From Streptomyces camponoticapitis (GTDB lineage: Bacteria > Actinomycetota > Actinomycetes > Streptomycetales > Streptomycetaceae): DNA of 64,000 nucleotides. The DNA lies in NCBI RefSeq assembly GCF_014646115.1, contig NZ_BMMV01000002.1, positions 323,322 to 387,321 of the forward strand, given 5' to 3'. Shown here piece by piece: positions 8,435 through 17,655 of this stretch; position 1 is the first letter of the stretch; each line of letters begins with the position of its first letter. Under the pieces are notes generated by a model that was given only the letters and a program-made list of their open reading frames with translations, did no database searches and was not told the DNA's origin. A program made the position numbers and the translations under genes.

Positions 8435-9304
8435 ATGAAGGTCTTCATCACAGGCGGGTCCGGCTACCTCGGCCGCCCCACCATCCAGGCCCTGACCCGG
8501 CACGGCATCGAGGTGACGGCGCTGGCGCGCAGCGAGCGCTCCGCGCGCACCGTGGCCGAACTGGGCGCCACCCCCGTTCGCGGGACGCTGTCGGACACCG
8601 GTATCCTCCGGCAGGCGGCCCGCGAGGCCGACGGAGTGATCCACCAGGGAGTGGACTACGCCGAGGACACCGCCGACATCGACCGCGCGGCCGCGGCGGC
8701 ACTGCAGGACGGGGCGGGAAGCCGCCCGTATGTGCACACCGGCGGGGCGTGGGTGTACGGCGACACGGACGGCGTCGCGGACGAGGACACCCCGATGAGC
8801 CCGCCACCCATCACCACTTGGCGGCTGGAGAACGAGAAGCGCGTACTCGCCCGTGCCGGGACCGGGGAGCGCCCGGTGGTCGTGATGCCAGGACTGGTCT
8901 ACGGCCGTTCCGGCGGGCTGTCGCAGATGTACTTCGTCGAGCCGGGGCGGGCCGCCGGAGCCGTGCCCTCCATCGGGGACGGCTCCAACCACTGGGCCAT
9001 CGTCCACGTCGACGACATCGCCGAGCTGTACGTCCTGGCGCTGAACGCCCCGGCGGGTTCCGTCTACATCGGCGCCGGCGGCCAGAACCCCCTGCTGGCG
9101 GACATCGCCCAAGCACTCAGCCAGGCCGCCGGCTGCCCGGGGAGGATCGAACCGCTGACCATCGAGGAGGCCGTGCGGCGGATGGGCCCGATCGCCGAGG
9201 CGTTCGCGCTCGACCAGCGGCTCTCCGGCGACCGGGCCCGCCGCGAGCTGGGCTGGGTACCCACGCGTCGCGACGCCCTGACCGACATCGCCCGGGGCAC
9301 CTGA
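8435..9304 (+). CDS. NAD-dependent epimerase/dehydratase family protein (extended SDR)
   Basis: A 289-residue extended SDR protein. The nucleotide-binding motif FITGGSGYLGRP is at the N-terminus, and HTGGAWVYGDTDG and PGLVYGRSGG follow. The usual catalytic Tyr-x3-Lys is not obvious where expected (TTWRLENEKRV occupies the region), as in the atypical SDRs that bind nucleotide but may not be classical epimerases. ATG 8435 is chosen because homology begins exactly there and ccgaaagga/gtgaggac precede it. It lies 114 bases after the LysR gene on the same strand. Confidence 0.85.
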   Translation: MKVFITGGSGYLGRPTIQALTRHGIEVTALARSERSARTVAELGATPVRGTLSDTGILRQAAREADGVIHQGVDYAEDTADIDRAAAAALQDGAGSRPYVHTGGAWVYGDTDGVADEDTPMSPPPITTWRLENEKRVLARAGTGERPVVVMPGLVYGRSGGLSQMYFVEPGRAAGAVPSIGDGSNHWAIVHVDDIAELYVLALNAPAGSVYIGAGGQNPLLADIAQALSQAAGCPGRIEPLTIEEAVRRMGPIAEAFALDQRLSGDRARRELGWVPTRRDALTDIARGT

Positions 9305-9362
9305 ACCATCGGGACCTCCCCGGCGGCCCCTCAGCCCTTGTCGGGCGCGGTTCACGCGGGCG

Positions 9363-10235
9363 TCAGTGCGCGCGGCGCTTGCGTGGGGAGGTGCCCGACG
9401 CCAGGGGAGAGCGCGCCAGTTCGATGCAGCCGGCCGTGATGAGGGCGACCGCGAGGAGTGCCGGCAGCAGCCACCAGCCGGTGCGTACGCTCTCGCCGTA
9501 CAGCGTCACCCCGTAGACGATGCTGATCAGCGCGTCGCCGAGCGTCAGCATCGGCTGCGACGCGACGAGGGACCCTGCCTGGAGGGCGTTCTGGAGGAGG
9601 AAGAGCGCACCGACTCCGGCGACGCCGGTGGCGTACAGCTGCCAGGAGGCGAAGAACGCGCCGATCCCCGCACCTTCCTCAAGGCTGGCCACGGCGTCCT
9701 TGAGAAGCGCGGCGGTCAGGGCGTACGCGCAGGCGGCGGCGAGTCCCAGCAGCGCGGCGCGCGTGTTCCTCCGCGTCCTGAGCGCGGCGGCGATCACCAG
9801 TGCCTCGAAGATCCCGGTGATGACCAGAGCCGGGAGCCAGGAGAAACCCTGCACGGTCTCGGTGCCGCCCGTGGGCGCGGCCGCGCCGAGTCCGAGCGCC
9901 AGACCGATGGTCACCGCGGCCACGCCCATCCAGGCGCTGAGCACCAGCCGGGTGCGGAAGGCGTAGCTCGCGATCAGCAGGGTCAGGGGCAGCTCGATGA
10001 CGAAGATCGGCTGTACGACGGCGATGGGCCCGGTCGCGAGCGCCACCCCCTGGCAGATCGCGGCCACGATCACCAGCCCGATACCGGCGAGCCAGACGCG
10101 CTTGCGGAGCAGATGCCCGATGAGCGACAGCCGCATGGCGTCGGAGTCGGGCAGGGTGGAGGCGGCGCGCCGCTGGAGCACGGCGGCGCAGGCGTTGCTG
10201 ATCGATGTCAGCACGGCGAAGAGGACACTGATCAC
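9363..10235 (-). CDS. DMT (EamA-like) family transporter
   Basis: A 290-residue integral membrane protein with about ten hydrophobic segments in two halves, for example VLFAVLTSISNACAAVL, GIGLVIVAAICQGVAL and LQAGSLVASQPMLTLGDALIS. The arrangement and the positively charged tail (RKRRAH) fit drug/metabolite-type exporters of the Streptomyces DMT group. Translation starts at GTG 10235. Substrate cannot be deduced. A much longer open frame extends upstream on this strand but is an antisense shadow of other genes. Confidence 0.8.
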   Translation of the reverse strand: MISVLFAVLTSISNACAAVLQRRAASTLPDSDAMRLSLIGHLLRKRVWLAGIGLVIVAAICQGVALATGPIAVVQPIFVIELPLTLLIASYAFRTRLVLSAWMGVAAVTIGLALGLGAAAPTGGTETVQGFSWLPALVITGIFEALVIAAALRTRRNTRAALLGLAAACAYALTAALLKDAVASLEEGAGIGAFFASWQLYATGVAGVGALFLLQNALQAGSLVASQPMLTLGDALISIVYGVTLYGESVRTGWWLLPALLAVALITAGCIELARSPLASGTSPRKRRAH

Positions 10236-10414
10236 CGGCCCATCATGCGGGCGGCGGGCGCCGGGGCTGCTCTCATCGCGGGCGATGCGGCCGCGCGGGG
10301 GCCGAACGGGTGAACGGCCGGGCGCCGACAGCGGCCCCGTCGCCGGGGGACCCGCGGCGTACGTCCGCCGCAGGCCCCCGACGCAGCTCTCGTCGACTGT
10401 CCGCCGGACAGGGC

Positions 10415-12478
10415 TTAGCTGACCGTGAATGCGGGGGAAGCCCCCGTGAACGGCGTGATCTTTCCGAGGAGGTTCTTCGAGTCGCCGTGGTGGACGATCC
10501 GGTAGGTACCGGGAGTGGTGTCCGCGCCGATGTCCCAGGTGATGGTGGCCTTCGACGTGCCGGTGAGACCGTTGATACGCGTCCACCGGTATGTGGTCCG
10601 CCAGTCGCCGTCGTCCAGCGTCCGCACCCATTTCCCGTTGACCAGCCTCTGTACCTCCAAGAAGGTGCCACCCCGGCGGACGTTGTTTTTCGGATGCCCG
10701 GTGGCGAACTCGACCGTCGCGGTCCGGCCGCGGGCGTACGACGGGTCCGGCGGGGTCATCACACCGCCGAACGCGGTACCGGGGGGCGGATTGTCGTAGA
10801 CCACACCGGTCTGGAAGTTGAACTGCCGCCCCGACTCGTCCGGCGGCGCCGTGCCGCGGTCGAGCTCGCTGCCGTCGCGCAGGGACGCGGCGACCCGTGC
10901 GTACTCCTGCTGATAGGCGGGCAGCGTGTAGCGGCCGTAGAGGGTGGAGCCGCCCTCGTACTGCTGGCTGTCGTACTCCTCCGGTGTCGTCACGTACTGG
11001 CTGTAGGAGTTGGCGTACCCCTGGAGCAGCACCCGGTCGAGCGGGACACCGAGCTGCTCCGCGACGGTACGGCGGACACGGAGGCCGGAGGCGATGGTGA
11101 ACTCGCCCGGGCCCGCGACGAGATGGAGCTCGCCGATCTTCATGATCTGCAGGGGCAGGATCTTCGGGGTGACCGGATGGACGTTGCTCAGCAGGCCCGT
11201 CGGGACCAGGCTCGCCTTCGGGTACTGGCAGGTCGCCAGCCAGGACGGGGTGTCGACGTGCAGCGCGTCGATGATGGAGGCGATCGGCGTGCGTGTGCCC
11301 TCGTTGAAGCCGGGAATCGCCGGACCGTCCTCGACGCTGCCCGCGAGCGTGGACGCGCCCACGACGGCGGGACAGGTGCGGTGCTCCTGCCCGTCCGGGG
11401 TGTACGCCCCGTCCACCGTCACGTTCTCCATGTCGACGTACGCGAGCCGTGAGTCGACACCGCCGCTGATCGGCTCCGCGGACCGGTAGATCGTGCGGGC
11501 CTTGTCGAGCTGGCGTTCGCCGATGATGCGCGCGTTCTCGAACTCGTCCTCGGTCGGGCCGGATCCCGGCTTCAGGTTGAGGTTGGGGGACATGTCGCCG
11601 GCGTTGGTGTTGGGGAAGGCGGCGACGAACCCGGGTGTGTTGTCGAGATAGCGCACACCCTCCAGGTCGTGCTCCCAGGAGTAGGAGGCGTAGCCCTTGT
11701 TGTCCGGGCTGATGAGCGTGTTCTTGTTGGTGATCGAGGTGTTGTGGGTGGCGAACCAGCTGATCGCGCCGGCTTCCTTGTCGCCCTGCCGGAACCGCAG
11801 CACGGTCATGGCGGGGTCGACGGCTCCGGGGAACGCGGCCCGGTCGGCCGCCGGATTGCGGTCGAAGGCGGTACGGGAACGGTTGACGCTGGCGTTGGTG
11901 AGCGTGCCCGTGCCCAGGCTGATGGTGCCGGGCTTCAGGTCCTCGTGCGCCTTGACGACGGACTCGACCATGCCGTCGACGATGGCCCGGTAGGTGCCGC
12001 TCTGGAAGCCGAGAACGGAGAGGTTGTACGCGACGTCGTGCGAGTAGCCACCGGGCCCCGAGTGGGTGTGGGTGGCGGACAGCAGCACGTTCTCTTCGCC
12101 GTAGAGGCTGCCGTAACGCTCCTTCAGGCGTGAGATGACGCCCTGCCGCACGGACTGGAAGACCATCGCCAGGTCGGCGTTGACGTACACGACGCGCTTC
12201 CCGGTCGCCGGGTCGGCGACGACGAACGCGCGCGACCGCAGGCGCTGGTGGATGCCGGAGGTCTTCTGGTCGAAGCTCGAATATCCCATCATCCCGGTCT
12301 CGGCGGCCTCGCCGGTGACGTCGGCGATGCCGCGCCCGACGAGGTACTCCCCGTCGGCGGCCGCGCCGGCGGAGGCGAGGGCCGGGGGAGGAGCGGTGAA
12401 CGAGGCGGCTCCCAGGGCCGCGACGACGGCCAATATGGCGACTCTGCTTCTGGAGCGACGGGGGGTGGGGGGTGACAT
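10415..12478 (-). CDS. Secreted neutral/alkaline ceramidase
   Basis: A 687-residue secreted hydrolase that would split the amide bond of ceramide. ATG 12478 has an excellent AGGAGG two bases further out than usual contact distance, and a signal peptide runs to about ALASAGA. The catalytic domain opens VGRGIADVTG and contains the zinc-binding histidines LSATHTHSGPGGY and ATHNTSITN. The nucleophile loop NTNAGDMSPNLNL matches the Ser-containing motif of neutral ceramidases. A C-terminal Ig-like domain (last about 130 residues) begins near GTAFGGVMTPPDPSY. It is divergent from the acetyltransferase at 12681. Length fits the family. Confidence 0.93.
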   Translation of the reverse strand: MSPPTPRRSRSRVAILAVVAALGAASFTAPPPALASAGAAADGEYLVGRGIADVTGEAAETGMMGYSSFDQKTSGIHQRLRSRAFVVADPATGKRVVYVNADLAMVFQSVRQGVISRLKERYGSLYGEENVLLSATHTHSGPGGYSHDVAYNLSVLGFQSGTYRAIVDGMVESVVKAHEDLKPGTISLGTGTLTNASVNRSRTAFDRNPAADRAAFPGAVDPAMTVLRFRQGDKEAGAISWFATHNTSITNKNTLISPDNKGYASYSWEHDLEGVRYLDNTPGFVAAFPNTNAGDMSPNLNLKPGSGPTEDEFENARIIGERQLDKARTIYRSAEPISGGVDSRLAYVDMENVTVDGAYTPDGQEHRTCPAVVGASTLAGSVEDGPAIPGFNEGTRTPIASIIDALHVDTPSWLATCQYPKASLVPTGLLSNVHPVTPKILPLQIMKIGELHLVAGPGEFTIASGLRVRRTVAEQLGVPLDRVLLQGYANSYSQYVTTPEEYDSQQYEGGSTLYGRYTLPAYQQEYARVAASLRDGSELDRGTAPPDESGRQFNFQTGVVYDNPPPGTAFGGVMTPPDPSYARGRTATVEFATGHPKNNVRRGGTFLEVQRLVNGKWVRTLDDGDWRTTYRWTRINGLTGTSKATITWDIGADTTPGTYRIVHHGDSKNLLGKITPFTGASPAFTVS

Positions 12479-12680
12479 TGAACCTCCTGGGCGGGAGTAC
12501 GACGGGAGTACGACGGGACGCCCGACCCGGGTCGGCGGGCCGGGAACGGTGCCCCGACGGTAGAGGCGGGCGCACTGCCGCGCATAGATCTCTACCGGCC
12601 AGTACACGGAAATCGCGGGACGGGCGGGCCGGTCGGAAACCGGGTGCCGACCGCCGGGGCTGTGGTGTGTGATCGGAGGT

Positions 12681-13547
12681 ATGGCAATTGGGCTGTACAA
12701 GCCGGGAGTCGACGGGCTGAGCGAGGCCGTGGGAGCGCTGCGGGAGTGGCAGTACGACGGGGCGCCGATGCAACTGCATCCGGGCGACCTGGGCTGGTTC
12801 TGGCGGGCGGGCGCGGAGGCGACCGCCGCGGCGGTCAGGACCTGGAGCCGGGACGGAGAGACCCTCGCCGTCGGGCTGCTCGACGGCCCCGGGCTCCTGC
12901 GGCTGACGATCGCGCCGGACGCCCGGCGGGACGAGGAGCTGGCACGCCGGCTGGCTGAGGACGTGACCTCGCCGGAGCGCGCGGTCCTGCCCCGGGGGAG
13001 GGCGAACATCGAGGCGCCGGTGGGCGCGCTCGTACACGACCTGCTGTTCGAGGCCGGCTGGCAGGCCGACGAGCCGTGGACACCGCTGCGCCGCGACCTC
13101 ACGGAGCCGGTGGATGACCCGCACGCGCGGATCGAGGTGGTCGGGCCGGAGCAGGCGCATGTGTTCGCCGCCGTCCACCGGGGAGCTTTCGACGGATCGA
13201 GGTTCACCGACGAGCGCTGGCACGCGATGGCGACCGGATTGCCGTACGCCGACGCCCGGTGTCTGATCGCGTACGACGACCGGGGCAACGCGGTGGCGGG
13301 GGTGACGGTGTGGTCGGCCGGCCCGGGGAGGCCCGGGTTGCTCGAACCGATGGGTGTGCACCGGGACCATCGCCGCCGCGGCTACGGCGAGGCGATCTCC
13401 GTCGCCGCGGCGTCCGCGCTCCGGAGACTGGGCTCGTCGAGCGCGCTCGTCTGCACCCCGAGCTCCAACGCGGGCGCTGTCGCCACTTACCAGGCGGCCG
13501 GCTTCCAGCGATGCGCCGAGGTTCGGGACCTGTACCGGGACGCCTAG
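12681..13547 (+). CDS. GNAT-family N-acetyltransferase (double-domain)
   Basis: A 288-residue protein. The C-terminal half has the acetyl-CoA signature LLEPMGVHRDHRRRGYGEAI, followed by SALVCTPSSNAGAVATYQAAGF. The N-terminal half (LREWQYDGAPMQLHPGDLGWFWR) is a degenerate GNAT-like domain common in Streptomyces. The start is uncertain: GGAGG lies immediately before ATG 12681, closer than normal, and an in-frame GTG at 12669 is an alternative. Substrate unknown. Confidence 0.85.
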   Translation: MAIGLYKPGVDGLSEAVGALREWQYDGAPMQLHPGDLGWFWRAGAEATAAAVRTWSRDGETLAVGLLDGPGLLRLTIAPDARRDEELARRLAEDVTSPERAVLPRGRANIEAPVGALVHDLLFEAGWQADEPWTPLRRDLTEPVDDPHARIEVVGPEQAHVFAAVHRGAFDGSRFTDERWHAMATGLPYADARCLIAYDDRGNAVAGVTVWSAGPGRPGLLEPMGVHRDHRRRGYGEAISVAAASALRRLGSSSALVCTPSSNAGAVATYQAAGFQRCAEVRDLYRDA

Positions 13548-13729
13548 GGCGTGTGGTGAAAGTCCCGTCTGCCCCACGGCGCCTGTCACGGCACCTCGAC
13601 TCGTTGTCGGACTCGTCCAAGAACGTCCAGCCCCTCCGGCAAGACGCGCGGCGTTCCCCGGAGGCGGCGGGGCAACGCTTCCTGGCCACCGGGGAGTTCA
13701 CATGGATGTCCACCCCTCAGATCCCGATC

Positions 13730-14383
13730 TCACTCCTCCGTCGGCCCGTGCCTCGCGACGGAGACCGTGTCCGGAGTCGCAGCCGAGGTCAGGCGTGGTG
13801 CTGGTGGCAGGGGTGTGTGCCGGGGGCGTGCCTCGAACGCCTCGATGACATAGGCCGCGAAGCGCCGGGAAGCCGCGACCTGCGCCTCGGCGGACGAGGC
13901 ACGGATCCCCTTGTTGGCCATGAGCATCAGGATGAGATCGTCCAGCACGAAGTCCGCACGCAGGCGCCCCGCCTCTCTGGCTCGCCGGGCCAGCTCCGCC
14001 ACGGCCCTGACCGTGTACTCGCGGCCCCCGGCGACTTCGGAGGCCCCCGGAAAGGCCGACAGGAACGCCTCCGTGAAGCCCCTGTCCCGTGCGTGCAGCT
14101 CGCAGATCCTCTCGATCACCAGACACAGGCCCTGCCACGGGTCAGGCGCGGCGGACCCCTCGTCGACGATGGTTCGGCACGCGCGCAGCTGGTCGGCGAA
14201 GGCAGCGGCGACGAGGTCCTGGCGGGCGGGGAAGCGGCGGTACACGGTGGCGGGCCCCACCCCGGCGCGCCGGGCGATCTTCCGCGTGGGCACGTTCAGG
14301 CCCTCGGCGGAGAGCAGCTCCCTCGCCGCGCCGAGGATGCGCTCGCGGTTGTCCAGCGCGTCCGCGCGCAGAGTCCGAGACAT
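13730..14383 (-). CDS. TetR/AcrR-family transcriptional regulator
   Basis: A 217-residue repressor-type protein. The N-terminal helix-turn-helix reads NRERILGAARELL, RKIARRAGVGPATVYRRFP and RQDLVAAAF. The C-terminal ligand domain is variable. It is divergent from the quinone-reductase-like gene at 14464 with only 80 bases between, and a perfect inverted repeat in the gap is a likely operator. That geometry suggests it represses itself and the reductase. Confidence 0.92.
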   Translation of the reverse strand: MSRTLRADALDNRERILGAARELLSAEGLNVPTRKIARRAGVGPATVYRRFPARQDLVAAAFADQLRACRTIVDEGSAAPDPWQGLCLVIERICELHARDRGFTEAFLSAFPGASEVAGGREYTVRAVAELARRAREAGRLRADFVLDDLILMLMANKGIRASSAEAQVAASRRFAAYVIEAFEARPRHTPLPPAPRLTSAATPDTVSVARHGPTEE

Positions 14384-14413
14384 TCGGCGGTCATCGCTCT
14401 CACTTCGCTCAAC

Positions 14414-14429
14414 CGGACGCGTGCGTCCG
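14414..14429. promoter_or_regulatory. Perfect inverted repeat between TetR and quinone-reductase genes
   Basis: Arms CGGACGC and GCGTCCG are perfectly complementary around a 2-base centre. It sits in the 80-base divergent gap, 30 bases from the TetR start and 34 from the reductase start, which is the usual position and size of a TetR operator. Confidence 0.6.
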
Positions 14430-14463
14430 CTTACGGTTCCAGCCTAGATCCCCTGGAGGCGAC

Positions 14464-15429
14464 ATGAAAGCAATCGTGATCAAGGCGTACGGAGGGCCCG
14501 AAGGCCTGGCGGTCGTCGAGCTGCCCGCACCCGAACCCGCCCCGGGACAGGTGCTCATCTCCACGGAGGCCGCGGGCGTCGGCGGCGTGGACACGATGAT
14601 CCGCAGCGGCGCCCTGGCCGACTACGGTTTCGCGGAGAGGCATGTGCCGGGCGGCGAGGTGGCCGGTGTCGTCACCGCGGTCGGCGAGGGGGTCGAGATG
14701 TCCTGGATCGGCCAACGCGTGTGGGCGCCCACGGGCAACGGCGGCGGGTACGCGGAACAGGCCGTCGCCCCGGCCCAGGAGATCGTCGCTCTGCCCGCCG
14801 AGCTGTCCGCCGTCGACGCGGTCACCCTCGGCAGCGCGGGTGCCGTGGCGCACTTCGGGCTCGCGCACGCCCGGTTCGCGCCCGGCGAAACGGTCCTGGT
14901 ACGCGGCGCGGCCGGCAGCCTCGGCATCATGACGGTCCAGCTGGCAGCCCGCGACGGCGCAGCGGCTGTGGCGGTCACCACGTCGTCGCCCGCGCGTGGT
15001 GAGCGCCTGCGCCGCCTGGGCGCGACGCACGTGCTGGACCGCCTGGGCATGGGCACGGCGGACGACACCCCCTCGGCCTACGACGTCATCATCGACGTCG
15101 CGGCCGGCGAGAACATGCCGGCGTTCTTCGACCGGCTCAACCCCGGCGGACGCCTGGTCGCCGTCGGCGCCGTAGCGGGCCGGCCGCCCGCGACCTTCGG
15201 GGCCGGGCTCATGGCCGCGTTCCAGAAATCGCTGACCTTCTCCACCTTCAGCGCGGCCACCGTCCCCCCGGAGGAACTGCGTGCCGTACGCGGTGAGCAC
15301 TTCGCCGCCGCGGGCCGCGGTGACCTGAAGGCGGTGGTCCACGACGTTCTCCCGCTGGACCGGGCCGCGCTGGCTCATCACGAGATGGATGCCGGTGAGG
15401 TCTTCGGCCGGATCGTGCTGACCCCGTAA
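14464..15429 (+). CDS. Zinc-independent quinone oxidoreductase-like MDR dehydrogenase
   Basis: A 321-residue medium-chain reductase. It opens MKAIVIKAYGGPEGLAVVEL, has the NADPH fold motif VLVRGAAGSLGIMTVQLAA, and ends with ALAHHEMDAGEVFGRIVL. The structural zinc cysteines of alcohol dehydrogenases are absent, so it belongs to the quinone-oxidoreductase subgroup that reduces quinones or enones with NADPH. ATG 14464 has ggagg 4-8 bases upstream. It is divergent from and probably controlled by the TetR protein at 13730. Confidence 0.9.
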   Translation: MKAIVIKAYGGPEGLAVVELPAPEPAPGQVLISTEAAGVGGVDTMIRSGALADYGFAERHVPGGEVAGVVTAVGEGVEMSWIGQRVWAPTGNGGGYAEQAVAPAQEIVALPAELSAVDAVTLGSAGAVAHFGLAHARFAPGETVLVRGAAGSLGIMTVQLAARDGAAAVAVTTSSPARGERLRRLGATHVLDRLGMGTADDTPSAYDVIIDVAAGENMPAFFDRLNPGGRLVAVGAVAGRPPATFGAGLMAAFQKSLTFSTFSAATVPPEELRAVRGEHFAAAGRGDLKAVVHDVLPLDRAALAHHEMDAGEVFGRIVLTP

Positions 15430-15494
15430 CGCGGGGCCAGTACGCCTCCCCGGGTCGGTTCGGCCACGTCGGGGGAATGGTGTATGCAGGAGGT

Positions 15495-16658
15495 ATGCGT
15501 AGCTGGTCCGGGTTTACGGCTTTGAGGCCCCCTCCGATGGCGGGTGGGGCCCTGATTCTTGTGCCGCTGGCCATCGTCGTCGCGGTGCCTGTGATCGACA
15601 TCTGGCTGCCCCGGAACCTTCACGTCGCGCCGCTGCTCGTCGTCGCGCCGACCTTCACCGCGGCGTTCGGCGGGCCCCGGCTCGTGGCGGCCATCGGGGG
15701 CCTTGCGGTGCTGTCCCAGATCGTCGCGGGTCTGGAAAGACAGGCGCTGGGCGATGAACGCGTCGTGCTGGAGATCGTCTCGCTGGTTGTCGTCTCGGTG
15801 CTCGTCACCCTCTTCTGTTATCTGCGCGAACGGCACCAGCGCCAGTTGGTCAGGGCCCAACTGGTCTCCGAGACAACCCAGTTGGCCCTGCTGCGGCCGT
15901 TGCCGCCGCACGCGGGGCCGCTCCGGATCGCGAGCGAGTACTGCTCGGCGGAGCCCGACAGCCGCATCGGGGGAGACCTGTTCGCGGTCACCCGCACCGA
16001 GCACTCGACGCGCTTCCTCATCGGTGATGTCCGGGGCAAGGGACTCACCTCCCTCAACGGCACGTCGATCATGCTCGGCGCATTCCGGGCAACGGCCCAC
16101 CGGCAGGCGCCGCTGCCGGAGCTGGCCGCGTATCTGGAGGGCAGCGTCCACTGGGGTCTCTCGGAACTCGACCACGCGCAGGACGAGAGCGGCGAATGGT
16201 TCGTCACGGCGCTGCTGGTGGACATCCCGGACGACGAGCAGGCGGTCCACGTGCTCAACATGGGACACCCGCCGCCGCTGTTGATCCACGAGGCGGCAGC
16301 GACACCCCTCCTGGTCCGCAAACCATCGCCGCCCCTGGGACTCGGCGGGCTCGGCGAGGCGTCCTACGAGGAGGAGACCTTCCCCTTCCCCCGGGGCGAC
16401 TCTCTGCTCCTCTACACCGACGGGGTCTCGGAGGCGCGGGACCGCGAGGGCAACTTCTACCCACTCGCCGACAGCGCGGCGGTGGCCGGGCGCTCGGCCG
16501 TCCGGTCGAACGGAGGCCCCTCCGCCCTGCTCAAGCACCTGTTGGACGACCTGCTCGCGTACGCGGGCGGCGAGCTGGGCGACGACATGGCGATGATCGC
16601 CGTCTCCTGGGGCGAACCGGGAGGCCCCGAGGACGTCCCACCGCCCGCCGACACCTGA
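15495..16658 (+). CDS. Membrane-anchored PP2C (SpoIIE-type) serine/threonine phosphatase
   Basis: About 387 residues. Three hydrophobic segments in the first 110 residues (ILVPLAIVVAVPVIDIWL, PLLVVAPTFTAAFGG, IVSLVVVSVLVTLFCYL) anchor a cytoplasmic PP2C domain. Metal-binding motifs are IGGDLFAV, GDVRGKG, LLYTDGVSEARD and GDDMAMIAV. SpoIIE-like phosphatases dephosphorylate anti-sigma antagonists in partner-switching systems. No sensor domain such as GAF or PAS is present. The start is uncertain: ATG 15495 abuts aggaggt, and an in-frame ATG at 15477 would add six residues. Confidence 0.9.
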   Translation: MRSWSGFTALRPPPMAGGALILVPLAIVVAVPVIDIWLPRNLHVAPLLVVAPTFTAAFGGPRLVAAIGGLAVLSQIVAGLERQALGDERVVLEIVSLVVVSVLVTLFCYLRERHQRQLVRAQLVSETTQLALLRPLPPHAGPLRIASEYCSAEPDSRIGGDLFAVTRTEHSTRFLIGDVRGKGLTSLNGTSIMLGAFRATAHRQAPLPELAAYLEGSVHWGLSELDHAQDESGEWFVTALLVDIPDDEQAVHVLNMGHPPPLLIHEAAATPLLVRKPSPPLGLGGLGEASYEEETFPFPRGDSLLLYTDGVSEARDREGNFYPLADSAAVAGRSAVRSNGGPSALLKHLLDDLLAYAGGELGDDMAMIAVSWGEPGGPEDVPPPADT

Positions 16659-16675
16659 CCACGCACGCACTGGCG

Positions 16676-16692
16676 GTACGGGTTCCCCGTAC
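16676..16692. terminator. Hairpin between convergent genes
   Basis: Arms GTACGGG and CCCGTAC are perfectly complementary around a 3-base loop. It lies 18 bases after the phosphatase stop and 65 bases before the stop of the convergent membrane protein, so it may work in both directions. Confidence 0.5.
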
Positions 16693-16756
16693 GGTTCACC
16701 CAGCGCCGTACTCTCGCCGAAGAACACCACTGGCGCGCGGGCCGGCCGGGCGCGGA

Positions 16757-17398
16757 TCAGCCGCCCGGGAGGGTGTACCCCGAGGTGATGTTCAGCGTCG
16801 TCGCGAAGGTCAGGTACATCAGCCACAGACCGGTGATCGTGTGGAAGAACCCCTGACCCCACTCGCCCGCGGTCGCCAGCGTCCCCCGGGTCCCACCCTG
16901 CCGGGGCCTGTCGAACGGCAGGCTGGTGAAGAACTTGGTGACGTACACACCGGTGAGGCCGGTGAAGAGCAGACCGACCGGCCAGGCCCCGGCGCTGTAG
17001 AAGACCACCATGCCCAGCACCGACAGGATGACGAAGGCCACGCACATACCGGCATCCGTCTTCACCCCGGTCCGCTGGAAACGGTTCCAGCCCAGCGCGA
17101 ACCAGTGAATGCCGTACGCGCTGAACGCCAGCGCCGCCATGAACAGCGCCTTGTCGTGGAACACCTGGAACCAGGTGAGCCCGACGAAGAGATAGATCCC
17201 GGCGAGCAACTGGCACAGGCCGGGCATGAAGATTCCCCATACGCCCATCGCCCGGTCGACATCGGCATTCCGCCGCGGAGCGCGGAGCAGCTCCTGCGGA
17301 CCGTAGATCAGATAGCCCGTGCCGAGGCCGAAGAATCCCAGCACCACAGGCACGAACGCCGAATCGGGGAAGATCACGGCGAATTTGCCGGGGTCCAT
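16757..17398 (-). CDS. GPR1/FUN34/YaaH-like membrane protein
   Basis: A 213-residue protein with about six membrane helices. The segment WGIFMPGLCQLLAGIYLFVG followed by ALAFSAYGIHWFALGW is reminiscent of the succinate-acetate transporter family (SatP/YaaH), though it carries longer loops and lacks a clear NPAPLGL start motif. ATG 17398 is preferred because GGAGG lies 7 bases upstream; an upstream ATG at 17416 has no such site. Transport of a short carboxylate is a guess from the family. Confidence 0.55.
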   Translation of the reverse strand: MDPGKFAVIFPDSAFVPVVLGFFGLGTGYLIYGPQELLRAPRRNADVDRAMGVWGIFMPGLCQLLAGIYLFVGLTWFQVFHDKALFMAALAFSAYGIHWFALGWNRFQRTGVKTDAGMCVAFVILSVLGMVVFYSAGAWPVGLLFTGLTGVYVTKFFTSLPFDRPRQGGTRGTLATAGEWGQGFFHTITGLWLMYLTFATTLNITSGYTLPGG

Positions 17399-17655
17399 CG
17401 CGCACACCTCCACCATAAAGAAGTCGGACCGGTGAGATCACCGGCCGGCCGGGCTTAGAAATGTGAGACCGAATCAATCCCAGAACGTTGACCGCTGCCA
17501 CTCGGATGTGCCATCCGTGTCGGCTGGGCCATCCGCCCCACTTCCAGGAGCGGCCCCGGGCACATTTCCCTAGGCTGTCGCTGTGCCGGGCTTTCTTTCG
17601 GCCCGGTCTCTGTCGGGCGATTGCCACAATCCGGCGCGGAGGGATCGGGACATCC

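Noticed and set aside
9363..13589. 1,408-residue minus-strand open frame
   Set aside because: Only its final 290 codons are a real transporter gene. The upstream part lies antisense to or in another frame of the ceramidase and acetyltransferase genes and shows the Arg/Pro-rich composition of high-GC shadows.
17586..17606. Short hairpin with CCGGGC/GCCCGG arms before the SRPBCC gene
   Set aside because: The arms are short and the surrounding sequence is naturally GC-rich, so no regulatory call is made.
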